From positions 1 to 10,678 of the forward strand of contig CAZNLL010000127.1 of the NCBI GenBank assembly GCA_964573885.1: 10,678 nt of DNA, read 5' to 3'. The notes under the pieces are model-generated. The model saw only the letters and a list, made by a program, of their open reading frames with translations, did no database searches and was not told where the DNA came from. The position numbers and the translations under genes are program-made. Positions 5,483 to 10,678 of this stretch are shown here, piece after piece (position 1 is the first letter of the stretch; each line of letters begins with the position of its first letter). The DNA comes from CAZNLL01 sp964573885 (lineage in GTDB: Bacteria; Desulfobacterota; DSM-4660; Desulfatiglandales; Desulfatiglandaceae).

Positions 5483-7576
5483 TCATTGCGCCCGCTCCTC
5501 CATCCCGGCAACCTCGGAGAGCCCGTTTACATCCAGGATCAGGGCCACGGTCCCGTCGGCCAGGATGGTGGCCCCGGAAAAGCCCTGCGCATCCTTGTAG
5601 GTTTTGCCCAGGTTCTTGATTACGGTCTGGTGCTCTCCGATGATCTGGTCCACCACGAAGCCGATGCGTTGCCCCTCCACTTCCGCGATCACGATCTGCT
5701 CGATGGGCGGCCTGCCGCCGTTGATCCCGAACAGTTTCCTGAGCGGGACATAGGGGACGATCTCCTCCCGGAGCTTCATGATGTGCCGGCCGTGCGCGTC
5801 CAGCGCATCTTTCCGGGACAGCTCCACGCACTCGTCCACGCTGCTGAGGGGAATCACGAAGTGCGTCTTTCCGACTTGCATGAGAAGACCGTCGATAATG
5901 GCCAGGGTCAAGGGCAGCTTCAGGGTGATGGTCGTTCCCGAGCCCTTTCGGGAGTCGATCTCGAGGGCGCCTCTGAGGGCCTCGATGGCCCGCTTCACCA
6001 CGTCCATGCCCACGCCGCGGCCCGAGACATCCGTCACCGCCGCGGCCGTTGAAAACCCCGGCGCCAGTATCTGTGAAAAAATCTCGTTGTCCGCCGGCTC
6101 GGCATCCGGTGAAACCAGCCCCTTTTCCACCGCCTTGGAAAGAATGGCTTCCCGGTCGAGCCCTTTGCCGTCGTCCGAAATCCGGATCAGGACATGGGCC
6201 CCGGAGTGCTCGGCCGCCAGGTGCACGGTCCCCCGGCGCGGTTTTCCGGCCCCCTGCCTGACCTCCGGCGGTTCGATGCCGTGATCGATGCTGTTGCGGA
6301 TGATGTGGACCAGCGGGTCGTTGAGCCGCTCGATCACGGTCTTGTCCAGCTCGGTCTCGCTGCCCTCGGTGGTGAGGGCCACATCCTTGCCCAGGTCATT
6401 GGAGAGATCGCGCACCAGGCGCTTGAATCTACTGAAGGTCGAGCCGATGGGCATCATGCGGATTCCCATGGTATTATCCCTCAGGTCGGCCGTGAGCCGC
6501 TCCACCTTTTCGGAGATCGACAGGAACTCCGGATCCTCCTGTGAGGCGGCCTTCTGGCTCAGGCTTGCCTGGACCGTGACCAGCTCGCCCACCAGGTCCA
6601 CCAGCGTGTCAAGCTTGTCCGAAGCCACCCGTATGCTGGAGGATAGGACCTTATCCTTTCGTGACTGCCGTGCCTGTTTGACCAGCTGCTGTTCCGCCAG
6701 AGCGGATTCAATGACCCCTTCATCCGCAGCGCCGCCCTCCCTTAAGACGTCACCGATCCGCTTCTGGGCCCCGAGGGCCTCTCTGAGGTCTTCCGCGCCG
6801 ACATCACCCCGCTCGACCAGAATTTCTCCCAGCCGCTTGTAGTCCGTATCCTCTTCCAGTATTCCCTCCTCGTCGATCACGTCGATCTTCAGCTCGCACT
6901 CATCCTCCACAAAGATGAAAACGTCCTTGATGGCGTTGACCCCGTCAGCCGTTGTGAGGATGACGTCCCAGTAGAGGCAGCAGGATTCGGGGTCCAGGTC
7001 CGCGAGCGAGGGAATACCGCCGGTCTGGGCTGTCACCTGGTGGGGCCCGAGGGCCCTGAGCTCATCCAGCAGGAGGATCGGGTTGGTGCCCGAGGCAAAG
7101 ATGTCCGGAGCGGGCCGGAACCGGATGCGGTAGGTGACGGCTGTTTGTGGATCGCCGGCTGCGGGTTGCTCGTTGCCTGTTCCTGGTTCCTGTTTGCCGG
7201 TTTTGTCCGCATCCGGGAGCATTTTTCGGAAGGCCTGTAAAATATTTTGCTTAATCGTTTCGTCGGCCTGGTCCCCGTCCACCATGGTCCGGATCTGATC
7301 CCGGGCCGAGAGGGTCATGTCCACGAGTTCCCCGGTCACCGGGACCTTCCCTTCGCGCACCAGGTCGAACACCGTCTCGATCTCGTGGGTGAAGGCCGCG
7401 ATGTCGTTAAACCCGAACATGGCCCCCGATCCCTTGATGGTGTGCATGGCCCTGAAAACCCGGCCTACCAGGTTCCGGTCATCCGGGGTTTCCTCCATCT
7501 CGAGCAATGCGGTTTCAAGCTCCGAGAGGAGCTCGTAGGCTTCTTCACGATATGCTTCCCTGTGTTTGTCCATCAT
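5483..7576 (-). CDS. cheA: CheA, chemotaxis histidine kinase
   Basis: CheA autophosphorylates on its HPt His and passes phosphate to CheY. The 697-residue product has HPt at about residues 1-115 (phospho-His H45 in AMHTIKGSG) and a linker at 121-146. A P2-like domain at about 147-235 (YRIRFRPAPDIF to FIFVEDECELKIDVID) is of the kind common in deltaproteobacterial CheA. A GspE-N-like helical segment lies at about 247-297 (YKRLGEILVERG, QKRIGDVLREGG). P3 dimerisation helices occupy about 311-375. The P4 ATPase has HIIRNSIDHGIE (424-435), DDGKGLD (468-474), GRGVGMD (519-525) and GSGTTITLKLPLT (545-557). The P5 CheW-like domain runs from about 560 to 690. Kinase motifs are intact. GGAG precedes the first of two adjacent ATGs by five bases; either may be used. 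The linker DNA (7164-7205) is itself a 7-bp repeat. The TGA stop overlaps an intergenic heptad. Confidence 0.97.
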   Translation of the reverse strand: MMDKHREAYREEAYELLSELETALLEMEETPDDRNLVGRVFRAMHTIKGSGAMFGFNDIAAFTHEIETVFDLVREGKVPVTGELVDMTLSARDQIRTMVDGDQADETIKQNILQAFRKMLPDADKTGKQEPGTGNEQPAAGDPQTAVTYRIRFRPAPDIFASGTNPILLLDELRALGPHQVTAQTGGIPSLADLDPESCCLYWDVILTTADGVNAIKDVFIFVEDECELKIDVIDEEGILEEDTDYKRLGEILVERGDVGAEDLREALGAQKRIGDVLREGGAADEGVIESALAEQQLVKQARQSRKDKVLSSSIRVASDKLDTLVDLVGELVTVQASLSQKAASQEDPEFLSISEKVERLTADLRDNTMGIRMMPIGSTFSRFKRLVRDLSNDLGKDVALTTEGSETELDKTVIERLNDPLVHIIRNSIDHGIEPPEVRQGAGKPRRGTVHLAAEHSGAHVLIRISDDGKGLDREAILSKAVEKGLVSPDAEPADNEIFSQILAPGFSTAAAVTDVSGRGVGMDVVKRAIEALRGALEIDSRKGSGTTITLKLPLTLAIIDGLLMQVGKTHFVIPLSSVDECVELSRKDALDAHGRHIMKLREEIVPYVPLRKLFGINGGRPPIEQIVIAEVEGQRIGFVVDQIIGEHQTVIKNLGKTYKDAQGFSGATILADGTVALILDVNGLSEVAGMEERAQ
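7164..7205. repeat. Six in-frame 7-bp repeats inside the cheA linker
   Basis: On the + strand the units are GGTTGCT, CGTTGCC, TGTTCCT, GGTTCCT, GTTTGCC and GGTTTTG, strictly seven bases apart. They encode about residues 124-138 of CheA (DKTGKQEPGTGNEQP), between the HPt and P2-like domains. Six units are 42 bp, so the frame is kept. The sequence family is related in period, but not identical, to the intergenic heptads. Confidence 0.6.
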
Positions 7577-7592
7577 AACATCTCCGGTGTTT

Positions 7593-7666
7593 GATACTTG
7601 ATACTTGAAACTCGAAACTCGAAACTGGGAACAAGGGATAAGGGTCCAGTTTCGAGTTTCCAGTTT
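7593..7666. repeat. Inverted heptad element forming a near-perfect hairpin, cheY-cheA gap
   Basis: The + arm is GATACTT twice, GAAACTC twice, GAAACTG (7593-7627), then GGAACAA and GGGATAA. The minus arm is CCAGTTT, CGAGTTT, CCAGTTT (7646-7666). Bases 7607-7628 pair with 7646-7667 with a single mismatch, giving a 22-bp stem and a 17-base loop between the cheY stop and the cheA RBS. This is the simplest and cleanest copy of the element in the window. Confidence 0.92.
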
Positions 7667-7670
7667 CCAT

Positions 7671-8036
7671 CTATCCCAGCACCTTCTTCACCACCGCAAC
7701 GAGCTGCTCCGGCTTAAATGGCTTGACAATCCATCCGGTAGCGCCGGCCGATTTTCCTTCCTGTTTCTTGGCGTCCTGGGATTCCGTGGTCAGCATCACG
7801 ATGGGCATGAACTTGAACTGCTGTTGCGCCCGGACTTCCTTGATCAGCTCGATCCCGTCCATGTTGGGCATGTTCAGGTCGGTGATCAGCATGTGGACGC
7901 CAGCGCCGTTCAGCTTGTTCAAGGCATCCCGGCCGTCGACCGCCTCCACCACCTCATAGCCTGCGTCCTTCAACGTGAAACCCACCATCTGCCTGACGCT
8001 CGCGGAGTCATCCGCCGTCATGATCACTTTTGCCAT
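7671..8036 (-). CDS. cheY: CheY-type single-domain response regulator
   Basis: This receiver-only protein of 121 residues, when phosphorylated by CheA, would act on the flagellar switch or another output. Counted from the upstream ATG at 8040-8042 (two residues earlier), the acidic pocket is D11 and D12, the phospho-acceptor is D55 in LITDLNMPNMDG, the switch Thr is T85 or T86 in MLTTES, and the conserved Lys is K107 in VKPF. All key residues are present. The start at MAKVIM (8034-8036) is preferred because GGGAG then sits eight bases upstream, whereas the ATG at 8042 is only two bases from it. Only 15 bases separate it from the STAS gene upstream and no repeats intervene, so the two are tightly coupled. 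cheA follows after one hairpin element. Confidence 0.95.
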   Translation of the reverse strand: MAKVIMTADDSASVRQMVGFTLKDAGYEVVEAVDGRDALNKLNGAGVHMLITDLNMPNMDGIELIKEVRAQQQFKFMPIVMLTTESQDAKKQEGKSAGATGWIVKPFKPEQLVAVVKKVLG

Positions 8037-8051
8037 AACCATAGCTCCCTT

Positions 8052-8348
8052 TCAAAAAGGCTCCTCCGACCTCAGGCCCGCACCCTGCAGGGCATCTAAA
8101 ACAGGCTGAGGTGTATTTACGATATGGAGCGCCTTTTTCGCTTCGGCGGCGGTTTTCCGGGCCGCCCAAAGGAGTTGAAGTCCCGCCGTGTCGCATTCGG
8201 TGACGCCCTCCAAATCAAGCTCCAGGCCCGTGTCTTCCTCCAGGCAGGATAGAATTTCCCCCCGAAGGGCCGCCGCCTCATAGATGGACAAGGCCCCTTC
8301 GATTCTTAAGGCGATGTTGCCATCCTTATCTTCCCGTGTGATAGCCAT
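8052..8348 (-). CDS. STAS-domain protein (anti-sigma-factor-antagonist-like)
   Basis: STAS domains of this size bind regulatory partners and are often switched by phosphorylation of a Ser in a 'D-S-A-G-L' motif. The 98-residue product fits: strand IALRIEGALSIYEAAALR (12-29), strand ELDLEGVTECDTAGLQLL (43-60), and helix and strand KKALHIVNTPQPVLDALQGAG (71-91). At the usual phosphorylation position the residue is Thr (T54 in CDTAGLQLL). RBS GGAGG lies seven bases before the ATG. It is coupled to cheY by a 15-bp spacer. STAS genes recur in deltaproteobacterial che clusters, but their role there is not well established. A STAS-CheY partnership is an inference from position. Confidence 0.88.
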   Translation of the reverse strand: MAITREDKDGNIALRIEGALSIYEAAALRGEILSCLEEDTGLELDLEGVTECDTAGLQLLWAARKTAAEAKKALHIVNTPQPVLDALQGAGLRSEEPF

Positions 8349-8372
8349 GCCAAATCCTCCATTAGTCGGTTT

Positions 8373-8676
8373 GAAACTTGAAACTGGAAATTGGAAAATG
8401 GAAGACAGATGGAGAACAAGGGGTAGTGTCCCCTACCTCGTGCTCCTGATGAACGCATTCAGCTTCGGGCCGAGTTCGTCTATTATTCTGATATCCGATG
8501 GTTTTCCGGACCTTTTCGGGCCATTCACCAAAGGAATGCCGGATGATATCAGACAAATCCTCAGACAACTTGAATACGTCCATCTCATAAATTTCTTTCA
8601 TTGCAAGGCACTCCAGGTTCCAGTTTCAAGCCCCCCCGGGATCTTAGACCAGTTTCGAGTTTCCAGTTTCAAGTTT
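8373..8676. repeat. Composite intergenic element B: heptad arms around a four-helix-bundle gene remnant
   Basis: The + arm is GAAACTT, GAAACTG, GAAATTG, GAAAATG (8373-8400). The body at 8401-8615 is the second copy of the 5194-5408 body. The minus arm runs from CCAGGTT and CCAGTTT (8613-8626) through a CCCCCCCGGGATCTTAGACCA box to CGAGTTT, CCAGTTT, CAAGTTT (8656-8676). The arms differ from element A in heptad number and spelling although the bodies stay equal in length. The last heptad holds the probable ancestral TGA (8676-8678) of the upstream gene. Confidence 0.9.
8433..8601 (-). pseudogene. Internally deleted four-helix-bundle (S23/IVP-like) protein remnant, copy B
   Basis: The ATG at 8599-8601 opens MKEIYEMDVFKLSEDLSDII and continues to TIGYQ, as in copy A with several substitutions (for example RHSFGEW against WYAFDEW). 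At the same junction the C-terminal piece IIDELGPKLNAFIRSTR with TAG (8433-8435) follows in another frame. In copy B the N-terminal frame is not stopped at once: it reads on through the flanking repeat to give a spurious 79-codon ORF. Length from ATG to TAG is 169 bp in both copies, so the deletion predates the duplication, or both derive from one deleted family. A GGGG/CCCC hairpin again follows the stop. Confidence 0.78.
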
Positions 8677-8709
8677 CAAAACAGCTCCACATTGTCCCCG
8701 AAATCATCC
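8676..8709 (-). other. Displaced C-terminal codons of the MCP-like gene
   Basis: After the premature TAA (8710-8712) the alternative frame reads DDFGDNVELF and a TGA at 8676-8678 that overlaps the first heptad, just as the cheA stop does. The peptide repeats WDNVELF present upstream in the same protein (611-617). It would rejoin the main frame if one copy of the 10-bp tandem TATCCCCGCT (8711-8720, 8721-8730) were absent. Confidence 0.65.
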
Positions 8710-10647
8710 TTATCCCCGCTTATCCCCGCTTGTTTCCTCGGCCTCCGCCGCCCCGTCCCGACTGTCCCGGTTCTCTTCCGCTCCCGTATCCGAATCAAAG
8801 AGCTCCACATTGTCCCACTGTTCGCATGCTTCTGTTTCGGGACGGTCCGTAAACCCATCGACATCACCTTTGTCTTCAGCCTCTTTTTCCCGCACGGCCG
8901 GGCCATGAGAGTCCGGCTCGTCTTTACTGCCGGAAAAAGATGCTTTGTGGATCTCCCTTTCTCTGTCCATGGTGTAGCGCTTCAGGATTTCATCCACTTC
9001 ATTTTGGCTCAGGCGACGGTTTTCAGAGGAAAACGGGGTCAACGCCATGGCCATTGCCTCAAGACGGTCGAGAGACCCTGTAAACCTTTCAGCCAGCAGG
9101 GGCAGAAAGTCGAGATCGGCCTTTGCCTTTGACACATCCGCCCTGATTTCATTTCCCCGCCTGTGGGCGGCAGCGGACGCTTGGATGAATCGATTGTGTA
9201 CGCGGGTCATCTCCGCTACGGAATTTTCCAACGAGACCTCCGTTTCTGCGGCCGCGTACTGATCTCGGAGCCTGTTCGCAGCACCCGTGATCCGGTCGAG
9301 CAGTTCTTCCGCTTTATCCATGACAGCGGTGGACTGACCGGATGCGCGCCTGACCTCCTGGGCCAGCACTTCCAGGGCGGCCCCCCCTGAGGCCAGGTGA
9401 GCGGCCTTTACGATGGCGTTCAGCGCCATGAGGTGCGACTCGAAGCCGATTGCGTGAATGTCCTGAACAAGCCCGAAAACCCGGGTTGCCGCGTCTGAGG
9501 CCCGGGTTGCCGCATGTCGCACCGGCTCCATCAGGACCTCGCCCTTGCGGAGCACGCCATCGAGTTCATCGAAGGATGAGCGAAGCCTCTCGAAAGAATC
9601 GACACCCCTTTCCCGGCCGGTGTCCGGTTCAGCGTTTGCGCTGAGGACCCGGAGGTGGTTCAGGAGCGTGCTGAAATCTTTGATGATCTCTTCAAAGGAA
9701 TGAACACACGTTTCGTAAACGCGGCCGATCTCATCGATGATTTCTTTAATCTGAGCCGCTTGCAGCCTGATGACAGGAAGGGCAAGGGGCAATTTTTGCC
9801 CTTCATCTTCAATCAGGAAGGCTTCCACATCGCCAAGGGCTTTGGTGATATGCGCCACCCGCTGGCTCATGCTGTCATGGAACTGAACGCCTACCACGAG
9901 ATCGCCCACCTGGCGGGATACCTGCCCGGCATGTTCATTGGCCTGTTCCGCCACCTGGAGCGTGGACGCCATCAAAGCCTCGATCTCCCGGACGGCCTCC
10001 TGTACGATCCCGCCGGCATGTTGACCCATCCCTGTGATCTTCTCCAGCCCTTGGGAGATATCTCCGTACAGGGTCCGCACCGTGTCCAGGGCCTCTTTGA
10101 GGGCATCCTGCCCCCCCCGGGACACGGTCTTTATCTTTTTTGAGAGTTCGGCGGTATCCGACGCCACCACCGAAAAGAGCTCTTTTGATTCGTTTGACCG
10201 GGCGCTTTCGATGCCGATGTTCACGGCCAGAATACTGAGAAGCCGGCCGGTCTTTTCTACCTGGAAAAAGATTGTGAAAAGCGCATCCAGTTGTTCCTGC
10301 ACCCTTTTGATTTGACTTGTTTTTTCGGATACGTCTTTCCGGCAGCCTTCGAGTCGGCCCAGGGAGGCCTCGGCAAGGCGGCGCATCAGGGAAAGGACCC
10401 CGTTCTTCTCCTGCCCGCCGATCAGGTCCACCGAATCCCGGACCTGCCGCGCCAATTCCATTGCATCGCCGTAGGCGGTCTGGAGTTGCTCTCCGATCCG
10501 CATAAATTCCGGTTCGACATCCTTGCATGCCCCTTCAAGCTCGCGGGCCAGCGCGGGCATTTTGCCCTGAACCGACGCTCCGAGCTTCCTGAGATCCGGC
10601 TTGACCGCTTTGCATGAAACGCCGGGATCATCGTCCTGAATCGGCAT
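8710..10647 (-). CDS. Soluble MCP-like coiled-coil protein with two degenerate signalling-hairpin regions
   Basis: The 645-residue, almost entirely helical protein has no membrane segment. Two stretches look like worn copies of the receptor hairpin: LLSILAVNIGIESARS to FSVVASDTAELSKKI (136-171) and HLMALNAIVKAAHLAS to LEVLAQEVRRAS (405-436). VVGVQFHDSMSQRVAHI (251-267) resembles the 'QFxDxxRQ' segment found in related che-cluster proteins, and KRYTMDREREIH (556-567) a conserved tail helix. The consensus tip is not preserved, so CheA/CheW contact is doubtful. An acidic tail includes WDNVELF. The 3' end is shifted by a 10-bp tandem duplication, replacing DDFGDNVELF with RG. The ATG used (10645-10647) has a weak RBS, and the frame stays open to the window edge, so the true start may lie outside. 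Its place at the head of the cluster suggests an accessory chemotaxis scaffold or atypical receptor. Confidence 0.75.
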   Translation of the reverse strand: MPIQDDDPGVSCKAVKPDLRKLGASVQGKMPALARELEGACKDVEPEFMRIGEQLQTAYGDAMELARQVRDSVDLIGGQEKNGVLSLMRRLAEASLGRLEGCRKDVSEKTSQIKRVQEQLDALFTIFFQVEKTGRLLSILAVNIGIESARSNESKELFSVVASDTAELSKKIKTVSRGGQDALKEALDTVRTLYGDISQGLEKITGMGQHAGGIVQEAVREIEALMASTLQVAEQANEHAGQVSRQVGDLVVGVQFHDSMSQRVAHITKALGDVEAFLIEDEGQKLPLALPVIRLQAAQIKEIIDEIGRVYETCVHSFEEIIKDFSTLLNHLRVLSANAEPDTGRERGVDSFERLRSSFDELDGVLRKGEVLMEPVRHAATRASDAATRVFGLVQDIHAIGFESHLMALNAIVKAAHLASGGAALEVLAQEVRRASGQSTAVMDKAEELLDRITGAANRLRDQYAAAETEVSLENSVAEMTRVHNRFIQASAAAHRRGNEIRADVSKAKADLDFLPLLAERFTGSLDRLEAMAMALTPFSSENRRLSQNEVDEILKRYTMDREREIHKASFSGSKDEPDSHGPAVREKEAEDKGDVDGFTDRPETEACEQWDNVELFDSDTGAEENRDSRDGAAEAEETSGDKRG

Positions 10648-10678
10648 TTGCCTGTGAAACGCCCGACAGCGGCCGTTG

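Larger units (their letters stand above)
5145..5483. repeat. Composite intergenic element A: heptad arms around a four-helix-bundle gene remnant
   Basis: The + arm at 5145-5193 is GATCCTT, GATATTC, GAAACTT three times, GATACTT, GAAACCG. The body at 5194-5408 matches 8401-8615 over 215 bp with no net indel and about 23 differences (roughly 89% identity, counted by eye). The minus arm at 5406-5483 is CCAGTTT, CAAGTTT, CCATTTT, a CCCCCCGGGATCTTAGACCA box, then CAAGTTT, CCAGTTT, CAAGTTT, CCAGTTT. The last heptad contributes the TGA stop of cheA. Confidence 0.9.

Noticed and set aside
5140..5483. Insertion sequence with transposase
   Set aside because: No transposase motif or clear target-site duplication is visible; the only coding trace is the four-helix-bundle remnant.
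8362..8601. A 79-codon small protein gene
   Set aside because: Only the first 38 codons resemble a protein family; the rest is out-of-frame remnant and translated repeat, so it is described as a pseudogene.
10648..10678. Promoter upstream of the MCP-like gene
   Set aside because: Only 31 bases are available, the frame remains open through them, and no -10/-35 pair can be supported.

Overview
This window carries a chemotaxis (che) gene cluster in which every recognisable gene lies on the minus strand. In transcription order (high to low coordinates) it runs: a large soluble MCP-like coiled-coil protein (8710-10647), a STAS-domain protein (8052-8348), CheY (7671-8036), CheA (5483-7576), a short CheR-type methyltransferase (4531-5139), a metallo-beta-lactamase-fold protein (3939-4466), a GNAT-like acetyltransferase (3348-3749), a cytosolic PAS-PAS-polyHAMP chemoreceptor interrupted by a 100-N assembly gap (995-3302), and CheW (182-778). 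Gene style points to a GC-rich Desulfobacterota (deltaproteobacterial) genome, probably a draft or metagenome scaffold: the CheA has an extra P2-like domain and a GspE-N-like helical domain, the CheR is short, and the PAS domains carry Cys motifs. The taxon is an inference, not something the sequence proves.

The proteins make a nearly complete excitatory and adaptation pathway. The soluble receptor senses a cytoplasmic signal through two PAS domains, CheW couples it to CheA, CheA phosphorylates CheY, and CheR methylates the receptor, which ends in an aromatic pentapeptide of the CheR/CheB tether type. No CheB, CheD or CheC is seen. The STAS protein and the MCP-like coiled-coil protein are probable accessory parts. 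The MBL-fold and GNAT genes are passengers of unknown role.

The striking part lies between the genes. Almost every gap is filled with degenerate 7-bp tandem repeats: GAAACTT, GAAACTG, GATACTT or GAAACTC on the + strand at the side next to the start codon of the lower-coordinate gene, and the reverse complements CAAGTTT, CCAGTTT or CGAGTTT at the side next to the stop codon of the higher-coordinate gene. Each complete gap is thus a pair of inward-facing arms able to fold into a hairpin. In the gaps at 779-994 and 3750-3875, and next to the arm at 28-91, a second 8-bp repeat class (ACTCGACC-like) sits inside the arms. Two gaps (5140-5482 and 8349-8675) hold instead a roughly 215-bp body that is about 89% identical between copies. 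It is a remnant of a four-helix-bundle (23S rRNA intervening-sequence, S23/Avd-like) protein gene with the same internal deletion in both copies. A third small box (CCCGGGATCTT-like) is inserted in three of the arms. Together these look like a modular family of intergenic elements invading an operon.

Two neighbouring genes have damaged 3' ends: the MBL gene has an in-frame TAA just before a plausible conserved tail, and the MCP-like gene has an exact 10-bp tandem duplication that shifts it out of frame with its likely C-terminus. No tRNA, rRNA, CRISPR array, transposase or convincing promoter was seen.
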